From the NCBI RefSeq assembly GCF_963666545.1, contig NZ_OY762899.1, forward strand, positions 3,100,001 through 3,164,000: a DNA stretch of 64,000 bases. Reading direction: 5' to 3'. The notes beneath the pieces were generated by a model. It had not been told where the DNA came from and ran no database searches. It saw nothing but the letters and a program-made list of their open reading frames with translations. This document shows, piece by piece, positions 43,734 to 52,707 of the stretch. The position numbers and the translations under genes are program-made. The stretch is from an uncultured Bacteroides sp. (lineage in GTDB: Bacteria; Bacteroidota; Bacteroidia; Bacteroidales; Bacteroidaceae). Each line of letters starts with the position of its first letter. The stretch's first letter is position 1.

Positions 43734-44094
43734 TATATTCCATCTGCATTTTCTTCGGTAATTTTTTGATTACCTCCTCCACCGAGTGATTGATCCAATC
43801 TTTCAGTTCATTATCGGATACATCTTCTTCAATGAAGATAGAGTTCCAATATTTCTTATTGGAATGGTATCCGGGAATAACGTATTCGTGTTTTTCCCTC
43901 AATTCAATAGCTTTCTCCGGGTCGCATTTGAGATTCAGCATAAAGCCTTCTTCTTTTCGTTCCAAACCCATGTAAGCAAACATTTTGCCCATAACCTTAA
44001 ATACGATAGTGTCTTCTCCGAATGGGAAGCACTCACTTGCTCCTTTTATAGAAAGGCAATATTCTCTGATAGTTTCTATGTCCATTGCTCGCAT
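43720..44094 (-). CDS. MmcQ/YjbR family DNA-binding protein
   Basis: A compact 124-residue protein matching the CyaY-like fold family MmcQ/YjbR. Visible pattern: MDIETIREYCLSIKGASECFPFGEDTIVFKVMGKMFA at the start, LKCDPEKAIELREK, and VIPGYHSNKKYWNSIFIEEDVSDNELKDWINHSVEEV near the C terminus. The E. coli relative binds DNA with no known regulatory target. It lies 4 bases after yraN on the same strand and overlaps birA by 14 bases, so the three are one operon. Confidence 0.9.
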   Translation of the reverse strand: MRAMDIETIREYCLSIKGASECFPFGEDTIVFKVMGKMFAYMGLERKEEGFMLNLKCDPEKAIELREKHEYVIPGYHSNKKYWNSIFIEEDVSDNELKDWINHSVEEVIKKLPKKMQMEYNALP

Positions 44095-44098
44095 TATT

Positions 44099-44464
44099 TT
44101 ACCACATCGGAGGATAAAAGGCCTCTTTGAGGTGTTCTATTTTAAAATTATTTTCGTCTCCTACTACTGTTATAATATCAAAGCGCACGGGTGCGTCAAT
44201 CTGAAAGAGTTTGATATACGTATCGGCAGCCAATACTGTGCGCCTTACTTTTTGAGGGTTCACAGCATCCTCGGGAGCTGCAAAATTAGTGTTTCTTCTG
44301 GTCTTTACTTCGACTACAATAAGTTCGTTATCCTTTGCAGCCACGATGTCAAGCTCCAAATGTCCTCTTCGCCAATTTCGGTGCCTGATAATGTAGTCGT
44401 GTTGTTCCAAGTAGGTCACAGCGGCATTTTCTCCGGCTTTTCCAAGTATATTATGTTCTGCCAT
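44099..44464 (-). CDS. YraN family protein (UPF0102, endonuclease-like fold)
   Basis: A 121-residue protein with the restriction-endonuclease-like fold. The key acidic and basic residues are in GKAGENAAVTYL, NWRRGHLELDIVAAKDNELIVVEVKTRR (Asp...Glu-x-Lys pattern) and the C-terminal RFDIITVV. The role is undefined. ATG 44464 (MAEHN) is preferred over the earlier 44479 because a -7 element (TAAATTTG, minus strand, 44477-44484) overlaps the extension. It heads the yraN-MmcQ-birA operon and is divergent from a small plus-strand gene. Confidence 0.9.
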   Translation of the reverse strand: MAEHNILGKAGENAAVTYLEQHDYIIRHRNWRRGHLELDIVAAKDNELIVVEVKTRRNTNFAAPEDAVNPQKVRRTVLAADTYIKLFQIDAPVRFDIITVVGDENNFKIEHLKEAFYPPMW

Positions 44465-44476
44465 CGCTATTTTTTG

Positions 44477-44526
44477 CAAATTTACTCTTTTTATTCTTTG
44501 AATTTAAAGAAGTAAAAGTAAATTTG
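44477..44526. promoter_or_regulatory. Divergent promoters for yraN and the small RHH-like gene
   Basis: Minus-strand TAAATTTG (44477-44484) and plus-strand TAAATTTG (44519-44526), the latter with TTTG at 44497-44500 (18-base spacing). Both fall just ahead of the chosen starts. Confidence 0.55.
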
Positions 44527-44534
44527 CGACGAAT

Positions 44535-44768
44535 ATGAGAAAGAGAGATAAAAAGTGCGCCAGAGCAACTGCCGAAGAGCCTAAGCGTCAGCAACGTATG
44601 ACTTGCTTGATGAGTGAAGACGAGCAACAAATTGTAGATCGTTATTTGGATAAATACAAGATAACGAACAAGTCGCGCTGGCTTCGCGAAACAATTCTCA
44701 TGTTCATATATAAAAATATGGAGGAGGATTATCCGACTCTTTTTGGCGAACATGATATGAGACGCTAA
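44535..44768 (+). CDS. Small basic protein, possible ribbon-helix-helix type
   Basis: A 77-residue protein with no firm family. The N-terminal half is strongly basic (MRKRDKKCARATAEEPKRQQR); the rest reads TCLMSEDEQQIVDRYLDKYKITNKSRWLRETILMFIYKNMEED, a short strand followed by two helices that would suit a ribbon-helix-helix DNA-binding fold. Its stop codon overlaps the tadA ATG by one base, so it is translationally coupled to tadA. A consensus-like promoter at 44497-44526 precedes it. Function unproven. Confidence 0.7.
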   Translation: MRKRDKKCARATAEEPKRQQRMTCLMSEDEQQIVDRYLDKYKITNKSRWLRETILMFIYKNMEEDYPTLFGEHDMRR

Positions 44769-45208
44769 TGATGCTGATGGATGATACTTATTATATGAAG
44801 CAGGCGCTGATTGAAGCAGAAAAGGCCGGTGAACGAGGTGAAGTCCCTGTGGGGGCTATTATCGTAAGCCAGGGGCGGGTCATTGCTCGCGCGCACAACC
44901 TGACAGAAACATTGACCGATGTAACCGCTCATGCAGAGATGCAAGCCATTACAGCTGCAGCCAATGTTTTGGGAGGGAAGTATCTCAACGATTGCACACT
45001 TTACGTTACGGTAGAACCTTGTGTGATGTGTGCGGGAGCAATCGCTTGGGCACAGATGGGTAAATTGGTTTTTGGGGCGGAAGATGAAAAACGGGGATAC
45101 CAAAAGTATGCTCCGCAGGCATTGCATCCAAAGACGGAAGTTGTAAAAGGCTTGTTGGCTGATGAGTGTGCAGCCAAAATGAAATCCTTTTTCCTCTCTA
45201 AAAGATAA
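44768..45208 (+). CDS. tadA: tRNA adenosine(34) deaminase TadA-type nucleoside deaminase
   Basis: A zinc deaminase of 146 residues, most likely converting A34 to inosine in tRNA-Arg. The zinc site is complete: VTAHAEMQAI (His and catalytic Glu) and VEPCVMCAGAI (two Cys). The N-terminal helix ALIEAEKAGERGEVPVGAIIV and KYAPQALHPKTEVVKG near the C terminus also fit TadA. Its start overlaps the upstream small gene's stop; alternative Met codons at 44771 and 44777 exist. It converges on the DUF4834 gene. Confidence 0.93.
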   Translation: MMLMDDTYYMKQALIEAEKAGERGEVPVGAIIVSQGRVIARAHNLTETLTDVTAHAEMQAITAAANVLGGKYLNDCTLYVTVEPCVMCAGAIAWAQMGKLVFGAEDEKRGYQKYAPQALHPKTEVVKGLLADECAAKMKSFFLSKR

Positions 45209-45250
45209 ATAGATAGTATAGGTCCCCGATCTTCCTATTCTATATCTTAC

Positions 45251-45271
45251 CAGAATCTTATTCTGATTTTT
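45251..45271. terminator. Short hairpin between tadA and the DUF4834 gene
   Basis: CAGAAT/ATTCTG stem (45251-45256, 45260-45265) with 3-base loop followed by a T-rich run. Confidence 0.4.
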
Positions 45272-45512
45272 ATTTCTTTGTATCTGTTACTTCCTCAAAG
45301 TCTACATATTCCCCTTCGTCTTCTCCGAACAATTTTTTGTGTTTTGATTGTTCCTTCTGTTGTTCCTCCGTTTCCTCTCGGTTTGTTGTTTGCCGCGTGG
45401 AAGATGATCGTTTGCCAAATCCGAAGAGAACTCTTAATATACTCCCTACAATAGATAAGCCTATCACAAAAATGAAGATGACGATAAGAAATAAGAATCC
45501 TAATATATACAT
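45270..45512 (-). CDS. DUF4834 family small membrane protein
   Basis: An 80-residue Bacteroidetes protein. A single N-terminal membrane segment (about 1-30, LGFLFLIVIFIFVIGLSIVGSILRVLF) is followed by a charged, low-complexity tail rich in Gln, Glu, Lys and Ser, ending YVDFEEVTD. This is the layout of DUF4834 proteins, whose function is unknown. It lies 58 bases upstream of pssA and may be cotranscribed with the phospholipid genes only if read-through occurs. Confidence 0.8.
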   Translation of the reverse strand: MYILGFLFLIVIFIFVIGLSIVGSILRVLFGFGKRSSSTRQTTNREETEEQQKEQSKHKKLFGEDEGEYVDFEEVTDTKK

Positions 45513-45570
45513 GAGCTGAATGGTTTTGAATCTAAATACAACGTTACAACAAACGTGCCAAAAGGATTGT

Positions 45571-46278
45571 TTATTTCTTTTTTCTTGTTAACAAAGACAA
45601 GAGAATATACCATGCTATAATTGCAGAAAAGCCGCTAATACCCAGAAAAACAAATAGAGGAATGCACACGAGTAAGAAGATAAAACTGACTTTATTATCT
45701 TTCCACGATAGATTCTTAAACTTGAGTGAGAACATTGGGATTTCGGCAACGAGTAACCATGAAAGAAGGAATACTAATATAATAAGGTATAGGGGACTAA
45801 AATTAGTCGAGATAAGATAATCATGCGATCCCACGATAAGTGACCCCCAAAACAACGCATTGGCGGGTGTCGGTAAACCTATAAAGGAGCTGGTTTGCCG
45901 TTCGTCAACATTGAATTTGGCTAATCGTAACGCTGAAAATACAGCAATAAGAAAAGCCAGATAGGGGATATATTCTTCTACTCCTGACATAAAAGCAGGG
46001 TATGTCATCTCTTTAAATAAAGAAAAAACAATGAGTGCCGGCGCAATTCCGAAACTAATATCATCGGCTAAGGAATCGAGTTCTTTACCAATAGAAGAGT
46101 GCGCTTTTAGTAGACGCGCCAACATGCCGTCAAAGAAATCAAAGATAGCACTGAGTAATATGAAGATAAGTGATAATTCGTATTTAGCCTCAAAAGCCAT
46201 CACGCAAGCAATGCAACCGGAAAACAAATTGAGACAAGTTACGGTGTTGGGAATGTGTCGGGTTATAGCATTTGCCAT
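45571..46278 (-). CDS. pssA: CDP-diacylglycerol--serine O-phosphatidyltransferase
   Basis: Makes phosphatidylserine from CDP-diacylglycerol and serine, in the inner membrane. The CDP-alcohol phosphatidyltransferase motif is complete: DFFDGMLARLL, then GKELDSLADD (spacing DG..AR........G...D...D). About eight membrane segments cover the 235 residues, ending in a basic tail. The gene follows psd by 9 bases on the same strand, so psd-pssA form a two-gene operon for phosphatidylethanolamine synthesis. Confidence 0.96.
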   Translation of the reverse strand: MANAITRHIPNTVTCLNLFSGCIACVMAFEAKYELSLIFILLSAIFDFFDGMLARLLKAHSSIGKELDSLADDISFGIAPALIVFSLFKEMTYPAFMSGVEEYIPYLAFLIAVFSALRLAKFNVDERQTSSFIGLPTPANALFWGSLIVGSHDYLISTNFSPLYLIILVFLLSWLLVAEIPMFSLKFKNLSWKDNKVSFIFLLVCIPLFVFLGISGFSAIIAWYILLSLLTRKKK

Positions 46279-46287
46279 CTTCGTCGC

Positions 46288-46974
46288 TTATTTTAAATTG
46301 GCAATAACCGTTTCATTACCGGTAGTTGTTTGTCCCAGAGTAACACAGATATCTGTTCCAAGTGGTAGATAGAGATCTACACGAGAGCCAAATTTTATGA
46401 ATCCCATGTGCTCATCGATGTAGCATTCTTCGCCTACTTCAGCGTAGGTTACAATTCGTCTGGCCATAGCACCGGCAATTTGTCTGGCCATTATCTCCAC
46501 ACCTTCCGGAGTCTCAATTACGACTAAAGAACGTTCATTGTCCGTGCTTGCTTTCGGCAACCATGCTTTCATAAACTTCCCGTTTTTATGAGATACCTCT
46601 TTTATAGTGCCATCTACCGGATACCAATTGGCATGAACGTTTACGATACTCATAAAGATAGATACCATCATGCGTTGATCATGAAAGTAATCGCTTTCAT
46701 AAACTTCTTCAATGGCCACAATCTTTCCATCGGCGGGAGCCACAACAACTCTCACTGTGTCTTTGCCGAATAAGCGAATCGGGCAACGAAAGAAATTCAC
46801 CATTAATAAATAGATGACGATACTCGTAGTGGCAATCAGGTAGAAAGGTATTTTGCATTCAAACCCGTAGTAGAGTGCGGCATTTATACATAATAATAAG
46901 ATAAGAGCACCTATAAGAATATGTGTTCCTTCGTGGTGAATTCTTATCTTTTTCAGTTTTTTCAGTCGGCCCAT
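46288..46974 (-). CDS. psd: Phosphatidylserine decarboxylase proenzyme
   Basis: Decarboxylates phosphatidylserine to phosphatidylethanolamine. It is the short, 228-residue type (archaeal/Bacteroidetes form). Two membrane segments lie near the N terminus (about 17-60), followed by [31 protein letters not shown], and the self-cleavage site at Gly196-Ser197 ([11 protein letters not shown]), where the pyruvoyl group forms from Ser. A promoter on the minus strand (TTG, 20 bp, TACTTTTG at 47000-47030) precedes it. pssA follows 9 bases downstream. It is divergent from dnaE. Confidence 0.96.
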   Translation of the reverse strand: MGRLKKLKKIRIHHEGTHILIGALILLLCINAALYYGFECKIPFYLIATTSIVIYLLMVNFFRCPIRLFGKDTVRVVVAPADGKIVAIEEVYESDYFHDQRMMVSIFMSIVNVHANWYPVDGTIKEVSHKNGKFMKAWLPKASTDNERSLVVIETPEGVEIMARQIAGAMARRIVTYAEVGEECYIDEHMGFIKFGSRVDLYLPLGTDICVTLGQTTTGNETVIANLK

Positions 46975-46999
46975 GTGTGCTATTTAATAGAATTGTTTG

Positions 47000-47030
47000 C
47001 AAAAGTATGTTTATTTTAAAAAGCAAGCAA
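47000..47030 (-). promoter_or_regulatory. Promoter of psd-pssA
   Basis: Minus strand: TTG (47028-47030), 20 bases, TACTTTTG (47000-47007); 26 bases before the psd ATG. Confidence 0.65.
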
Positions 47031-47145
47031 GTATTTGGAGACAGAAATACGTTTTGTTGATAACTTTTTGGCAAATAGCTTTGTTGATAGGCACATACGT
47101 TGTACTTTTATACACTGATATTAATAATAAGGAGTTCAATTAACT

Positions 47146-50100
47146 ATGATAGATTTTGTTCACTTACATGTCCATACACAGTATTCTCTTCTTGATGGTC
47201 AGGCGAGTGTCAGTGCTTTAGTAGATAAAGCAATAAAGGACGGCATGAAAGGAATAGCCGTTACCGACCATGGTAGTATGTTTGCCATTAAGGAGTTCTA
47301 CAACTATGTCAACAAGAAAAATGGCGGACCGAAAAGCGAGATTAAGGATTTAAAGAAGAAAATAGCTGCGATTGAAAGCAGTGACTTAGCTGCTGAAGAT
47401 AAAGAGGTACAGCTTGCTGACTGCAAGACAAAGATGGCTGCGGCTCAAGAACGTATCTTTAAACCGATTATTGGTTGCGAGATGTATGTTGCTCGTCGTA
47501 CGCTTGATAAGAAAGAGGGTAAGTTCGATCAAAGTGGTTATCACTTGGTGGTACTGGCCAAAAATGAAAAGGGATATCACAATCTCATCAAATTAGTCTC
47601 TAAAGCTTGGACAGAGGGCTTTTACATGCGCCCTCGTACCGATCGCAATGAGTTGGCTAAATATCATGAAGGCCTCATTATTTCAACAGCCTGCCTGGGT
47701 GGAGAGATTCCGAAGAAAATAACTCAAGGCTTGTTCGATGATGCCGAAGAAGCTATACAGTGGTATAAAAACTTATTTGGCGATGATTTTTATTTAGAGC
47801 TTCAACGGCATAAGGCGATTGTTCCTAATGCGAATCACGAAGCTTATCCTTTGCAGCAGAATGTGAATGAACATCTGCTGAAGCTCTCAAAAAAACATAA
47901 TGTAAAGCTTATCTGCACAAATGATGTGCACTTTGTGAATGAAGAACATGCTGAAGCACATGATCGCTTGATCTGTCTCAGCACCGGAAAGGATTTGGAC
48001 GATCCTAACCGTATGCATTACACCAAGCAGGAATGGATGAAAACGCGCGAAGAGATGAGTGCGTTATTTGCTGACGTTCCCGAAGCATTGACAAATACGG
48101 CGGAGATTCTTGATAAGGTAGAATTTTATTCTATTGATCATGCTCCTATTATGCCTACTTTTGCTATACCCGAAGACTTTGGTACTGAAGAAGAATACCG
48201 CCGCACATATACGGAGAAAGATCTTTTTGATGAGTTCACTCAGGACGAGAATGGTAAAGTGGTGTTAAGTCAGGCAGCTGCTGAGGATAAAATAGAGCAA
48301 CTGGGTGGTTATGACAAGCTGTATCGTATTAAACTTGAAGCCGATTATTTGAAGAAACTTGCTTTTGAGAGGGCAAAGAAGCGTTACGGCGATCCGCTTG
48401 AACCGGAAGTTAAGGAACGAATGGTTTTCGAGTTGCATATAATGAAGACAATGGGTTTCCCCGGGTACTTCCTGATTGTACAAGATTTCATCACCGCTGC
48501 TCGAGAGATGGGTGTTTCTGTTGGACCGGGACGTGGTTCAGCCGCAGGTTCAGCTGTTGCTTATTGTTTAGGTATTACTCAGATAGATCCTATCCGATAC
48601 GATTTGCTGTTTGAACGTTTCTTGAACCCTGACCGCATTTCTTTGCCTGATATTGATATTGACTTTGATGATGATGGACGTGGAGAGGTGCTTCGTTGGG
48701 TGACGGAGAAATATGGTAAGGAAAAGGTGGCTCACATCATTACGTATGGTACAATGGCTACTAAAATGGCTATTAAGGATGTGGCGCGTGTACAAAAACT
48801 ACCTTTGTCTGAGTCGGACCGGTTGACGAAGCTTGTTCCTGATAGGATACCGGATAAAAAAATGAATCTGACAAATGCCATAGCTTATGTTCCTGAACTA
48901 CAGGCTGCGGAAGTATCTGCCGATCCATTGGTGCGTGATACGATAAAGTACGCCAAGATGCTTGAAGGAAATGTACGTGGTACGGGCGTACATGCTTGTG
49001 GAACAATTATTTGTCGTGATGATATAACAGACTGGGTACCGGTTAGCACTGCCGATGATAAAGAAACAGGCGAGAAGATGCTTGTTACTCAGTACGAAGG
49101 TTCCGTTATTGAAGATACAGGCCTTATTAAAATGGACTTTTTGGGTCTGAAGACCCTATCTATTATTAAAGAGGCTATAGAAAATGTTCGAATTCATCGT
49201 GGTTTAGAAGTCGATATTGATCAAATCTCAATAACTGATCCGGCGACTTACAAACTTTATAGTGATGGCCGCACGATAGGTACGTTTCAGTTTGAATCGG
49301 CCGGAATGCAGAAGTATCTGCGTGAGTTGCAGCCAACTACTTTCGAAGACCTCATTGCGATGAATGCTCTTTATCGTCCGGGGCCAATGGATTATATCCC
49401 CGATTTTATTGATCGTAAGCATGGGCGCAAACCTATTGAATACGATATTCCCGTTATGGAAAAGTATCTTAAAGATACGTATGGCATAACAGTTTATCAA
49501 GAACAGGTGATGCTTTTGTCACGCCTACTAGCTGACTTCACTCGTGGTGAATCTGATGCACTTCGTAAGGCGATGGGTAAGAAGTTGCGCGACAAGCTTG
49601 ATCACATGAAACCTCAGTTTATAGAAGGAGGACGAAAGAACGGACATGATCCGAAAGTGCTTGAGAAGATATGGACTGACTGGGAGAAGTTTGCTTCTTA
49701 TGCCTTTAATAAATCTCACGCTACTTGCTATTCTTGGGTGGCTTATCAAACAGCCTTTCTGAAAGCGAATTATCCGGCAGAGTATATGGCAGCCGTGATG
49801 AGTCGCAACATCTCCAACATTACCGATATCACTAAGTTGATGGACGAATGTAAAACGATGAGTATTGAGGTGTTGGGACCGGATGTGAATGAGAGTAATC
49901 ATAAGTTTACTGTGAATGATCAGGGAAACATTCGTTTTGGTTTGGGCGCTGTGAAGGGAGTGGGTGAGAACGCCGTACAGTGTATTGTTGATGAACGTAA
50001 AGCGAATGGACCTTTCAAGGGTATTTTTGATTTTGTGCAACGTGTTAACTTGAATGCTTGCAACAAGAAGAATCTTGAATCTCTCGCATTGGCGGGTGGG

Positions 50101-50943
50101 TTCGATAGTTTTCCGGAACTGAAACGTGAACAGTATTTTGCTGTGAATGCGAAGACTGAACCATTCCTCGAAGTCTTGGTGCGCTATGGCAACCGTTATC
50201 AGGCAGATAAAGCGGCAGCAACAAATTCACTCTTCGGAGGTGAAAACGTGATTGATATTGCCACTCCTGAGATACCTGTGGCTCAACCTTGGACGGATTT
50301 GGAACGTTTGAACAAAGAGCGGGAACTCGTTGGCATATACCTTTCAGCTCATCCTTTAGATGAATATGCGATCATTCTTCAACATGTTTGCAACACCCGC
50401 ATGTCCGATTTGGAGAATAAAGCTGAATTGGCAGGAAGAGAGATTACAATGGGAGGAATTGTAACCAGCGTACGTCGTGGCGTTACAAAAAACGGAAATC
50501 CGTATGGCATTGTTCGTCTTGAAGACTATTCAGGATCAGCGGAACTTCCCTTCTTTGGTAATGATTGGGCTACATATCAGGGTTATTTCATTACGGAAGG
50601 TACTTTTCTATATATTCATGCGCGATGCCAAGCCAAACAATGGAAGCAGGATGAATTGGAGATTAAAATTACGTCAATAGAATTTCTTTCGGATGTGAAA
50701 GAAGAACTCGTTAAGAAAATAACGATTACTCTTCCATTGATTGAGCTAAACAAGGCTCTGATAACAGATTTAAGTACGTTAATCAAGGAAAAGTCGGGGA
50801 ATACGGAACTTTATTTTAAAGTAACCGATACGGAAAGTAATATGGCTGTGGAATTTGTTTCTCGTCCTATTAAACTTTCGATTGGTAAGGAGTTAGTCTC
50901 TTATCTTGATGAGCGACCTGAACTGGGCTTTTATATAAATTAA
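47146..50943 (+). CDS. dnaE: DNA polymerase III subunit alpha
   Basis: The replicative polymerase, 1265 residues. Domains in order: PHP (HLHVHTQYSLLDG, residues 5-17), the palm with catalytic aspartates in LPDIDIDFDDDGRGEV, the VHACGTIICRDD finger region, the KMDFLGLKTLSII and ALYRPGPMDYIPDFIDRKHG blocks, helix-hairpin-helix, and a C-terminal OB fold (GGIVTSVRRGVTKNGNPYGIVRLEDYSG). Full length. An insertion between the PHP parts (about 65-105, a charged coiled-coil-like stretch) is typical of Bacteroidetes DnaE. It is likely followed by trxA as a separate transcript after a 192-base gap. Confidence 0.97.
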   Translation: MIDFVHLHVHTQYSLLDGQASVSALVDKAIKDGMKGIAVTDHGSMFAIKEFYNYVNKKNGGPKSEIKDLKKKIAAIESSDLAAEDKEVQLADCKTKMAAAQERIFKPIIGCEMYVARRTLDKKEGKFDQSGYHLVVLAKNEKGYHNLIKLVSKAWTEGFYMRPRTDRNELAKYHEGLIISTACLGGEIPKKITQGLFDDAEEAIQWYKNLFGDDFYLELQRHKAIVPNANHEAYPLQQNVNEHLLKLSKKHNVKLICTNDVHFVNEEHAEAHDRLICLSTGKDLDDPNRMHYTKQEWMKTREEMSALFADVPEALTNTAEILDKVEFYSIDHAPIMPTFAIPEDFGTEEEYRRTYTEKDLFDEFTQDENGKVVLSQAAAEDKIEQLGGYDKLYRIKLEADYLKKLAFERAKKRYGDPLEPEVKERMVFELHIMKTMGFPGYFLIVQDFITAAREMGVSVGPGRGSAAGSAVAYCLGITQIDPIRYDLLFERFLNPDRISLPDIDIDFDDDGRGEVLRWVTEKYGKEKVAHIITYGTMATKMAIKDVARVQKLPLSESDRLTKLVPDRIPDKKMNLTNAIAYVPELQAAEVSADPLVRDTIKYAKMLEGNVRGTGVHACGTIICRDDITDWVPVSTADDKETGEKMLVTQYEGSVIEDTGLIKMDFLGLKTLSIIKEAIENVRIHRGLEVDIDQISITDPATYKLYSDGRTIGTFQFESAGMQKYLRELQPTTFEDLIAMNALYRPGPMDYIPDFIDRKHGRKPIEYDIPVMEKYLKDTYGITVYQEQVMLLSRLLADFTRGESDALRKAMGKKLRDKLDHMKPQFIEGGRKNGHDPKVLEKIWTDWEKFASYAFNKSHATCYSWVAYQTAFLKANYPAEYMAAVMSRNISNITDITKLMDECKTMSIEVLGPDVNESNHKFTVNDQGNIRFGLGAVKGVGENAVQCIVDERKANGPFKGIFDFVQRVNLNACNKKNLESLALAGGFDSFPELKREQYFAVNAKTEPFLEVLVRYGNRYQADKAAATNSLFGGENVIDIATPEIPVAQPWTDLERLNKERELVGIYLSAHPLDEYAIILQHVCNTRMSDLENKAELAGREITMGGIVTSVRRGVTKNGNPYGIVRLEDYSGSAELPFFGNDWATYQGYFITEGTFLYIHARCQAKQWKQDELEIKITSIEFLSDVKEELVKKITITLPLIELNKALITDLSTLIKEKSGNTELYFKVTDTESNMAVEFVSRPIKLSIGKELVSYLDERPELGFYIN

Positions 50944-51135
50944 AAACCAGTTCCGGATATGTCAATGATATGAAGTAAAGAGCAGCGTTTTTCTTTGTTA
51001 CTGAAAGTTGAGGGGAAAAGAGAAGAGTTTTTTTCTATCTTTATTCGTCTGTTTTGAGAACTTTCGTAACTTTACCAACGTTATGGTATTAATATAACTA
51101 GATATATTTAATTAATATAATAATCAGATAAGAGT

Positions 51136-51450
51136 ATGGCTTTAGAAATTACCGACACCAATGTTGAAGGTGTACTAGCAGAAGGAAAACCTGTTGTAAT
51201 TGATTTTTGGGCACCTTGGTGTGGCCCTTGTAAGATGGTAGGCCCCATCATTGAAGAATTGGCCAAAGAGTACGATGGACAAGTGATCATCGGCAAATGT
51301 GATGTAGACGAAAATACAGAACTGCCTGCAACTTATGGCATTCGCAATATACCTACCGTGCTGTTCTTTAAGAATGGTGAGGTTGTTGACAAACAAGTAG
51401 GTGCTGTGGCTAAAAGTGTTTTTGAGAGCAAAGTAAAAGCATTAATCTAA
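51136..51450 (+). CDS. trxA: Thioredoxin
   Basis: A 104-residue classical thioredoxin reducing protein disulfides in the cytoplasm. The active site WCGPCK has Cys29 and Cys32; the cis-proline loop is RNIPTVLFFKNGEVVDKQVGAV. No signal peptide. It follows dnaE by 192 bases with no clear consensus promoter in the gap, and the next small gene starts 8 bases after its stop. The dnaE-trxA order recurs in Bacteroides genomes. Confidence 0.97.
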   Translation: MALEITDTNVEGVLAEGKPVVIDFWAPWCGPCKMVGPIIEELAKEYDGQVIIGKCDVDENTELPATYGIRNIPTVLFFKNGEVVDKQVGAVAKSVFESKVKALI

Positions 51451-51458
51451 TTTATAGT

Positions 51459-51794
51459 ATGGGACAGGAGGAGGATATTTGGTCTGATTACGCAGATGAT
51501 GATAAAACCATTGCGTACATTAAAAACTATCTACCGCAGGAACTTAAAAGTAAGTTTTCCGATGATGAGTTGCTCTATTTTTTAGACCTTATCGACGAGT
51601 ATTATACTGAGAGTGGCATTCTTGATGCTGAACCTGATGCAGAAGGTTATGTAGACATTGACTTGGAACTAGTAGCCGATTACATTGTAAAAGAGGCTAA
51701 AAAAGATGAAATGGGTGAATATGATCCCGAAGAAATTCTTTTTGTTGTTCAGGGAGAGATGGAATATGGCGACTCTTTGGGAGAAGTAGAATAA
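51459..51794 (+). CDS. Acidic conserved hypothetical protein
   Basis: A strongly acidic, 111-residue protein of unknown function. It starts MGQEEDIWSDYADDDKTIAYIKNYLPQELKSKFSDDELLYFLDLIDEYY and ends with alternating acidic helices (VADYIVKEAKKDEMGEYDPEEILFVVQGEMEYGDSLGEVE). No signal peptide, membrane segment or known motif. Its position 8 bases after trxA indicates cotranscription. A long terminator follows 20 bases after the stop. Confidence 0.75.
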   Translation: MGQEEDIWSDYADDDKTIAYIKNYLPQELKSKFSDDELLYFLDLIDEYYTESGILDAEPDAEGYVDIDLELVADYIVKEAKKDEMGEYDPEEILFVVQGEMEYGDSLGEVE

Positions 51795-51814
51795 TCCTGT
51801 CTCACCATAGATAT

Positions 51815-51869
51815 AAAAAGACAGCCGAGGCTGATGTCAATAACGACATCAACCTCGGCTGTCTTTTTT
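51815..51869. terminator. Bidirectional terminator overlapping the RDD gene stop
   Basis: Nearly perfect stem of about 24 bp (51815-51838 with 51845-51869; AAAAAGACAGCCGAGG and its complement outermost). Its right end overlaps the TAA of the RDD gene at 51868-51870, so part of the hairpin is coding. Confidence 0.85.
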
Positions 51870-52605
51870 ATATTAACGTATGATCTTCCATTGCATAATA
51901 TTGATAATCTCTCACAATTGTTTGCAAGAAATGTTCATCGTTTTTAATTGGAGTGCTTATGCCTAGCATGTTTCGCAGTTTGGAAGTTAACAAGGCAATG
52001 TGTGATTCTCTATTGCTATTCTTGCTATCGAGCGCTTTTGCAACGACATTAATCTGCTCCAGTGATAAGTCCGCCGCTTGTACATAAGTTGGATGGTAAT
52101 CTTCCCTTAAATAGTTGAATTCGTCTAAGCTTACTTGTATCTTTTTATAGTTTTGTTCCTTGATAACCATGGTGCCTGCAGCCAGATCACCTATCCTTTG
52201 TTTATTCTTGGTTAGCAATATTACCAACAAACCCAGCCCACTGGTTAGAGGAACATCCACAAGAAACAAAAGCCAACGGAGCAGGTATGAGCTTATAGTA
52301 GGAGTTGAACCATCTATCTTCACCACACGTATACCTAGAATACGTTTCCCCACACTTTGCCCTTGATTAAAAACTTCACATAGCAGTGAGTAGCAAAAGA
52401 CCGGCAAGTATAAGGCGAAAAGCAGTAACGTATTTGCTGTGCTCGAAATGCTTCTGCTTACTGATTCCAGAAAGGTGACTGTGGCTAAAATATAAATGAT
52501 AAGCAGGATAATATCAATGGAGCGAGCCAATATCCGTTCGCCTGCACTTGCGGGTGTTTGGTCTATTCGGACAAACTGCCCGGTTAAAATATTCGATTCT
52601 GACAT
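51868..52605 (-). CDS. RDD family membrane protein
   Basis: A 245-residue protein with the RDD domain (about 20-150): SAGERILARSIDIILLI, GQSVGKRILGIRVVKIDG, and WLLFLVDVPLTSGLGLLVILLTKNKQRIGDLAAGTMVIKEQN, with three to four membrane segments. The C-terminal 90 residues are soluble and helical. RDD proteins are associated with ion transport and stress, but the role is unclear. It is divergent from the SpoIIM-MoxR cluster, an arrangement repeated in Bacteroidetes, and has a minus-strand -7 element (TATATTTG, 52636-52643). Confidence 0.9.
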   Translation of the reverse strand: MSESNILTGQFVRIDQTPASAGERILARSIDIILLIIYILATVTFLESVSRSISSTANTLLLFALYLPVFCYSLLCEVFNQGQSVGKRILGIRVVKIDGSTPTISSYLLRWLLFLVDVPLTSGLGLLVILLTKNKQRIGDLAAGTMVIKEQNYKKIQVSLDEFNYLREDYHPTYVQAADLSLEQINVVAKALDSKNSNRESHIALLTSKLRNMLGISTPIKNDEHFLQTIVRDYQYYAMEDHTLI

Positions 52606-52635
52606 TAATTGCTAAATATTTTACGTATTCGATTG

Positions 52636-52663
52636 CAAATATATTATAATTCCCTTACTTTTG
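52636..52663. promoter_or_regulatory. Divergent promoter region of RDD and the SpoIIM-MoxR cluster
   Basis: Minus-strand TATATTTG (52636-52643) and plus-strand TACTTTTG (52656-52663). The plus-strand element lies inside a longer reading frame from 52609 and supports ATG 52708. Confidence 0.55.
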
Positions 52664-52707
52664 CTTTCAGTATCAAAGAAAAGTTTTTCCTGATTTTTAG
52701 GAACATC

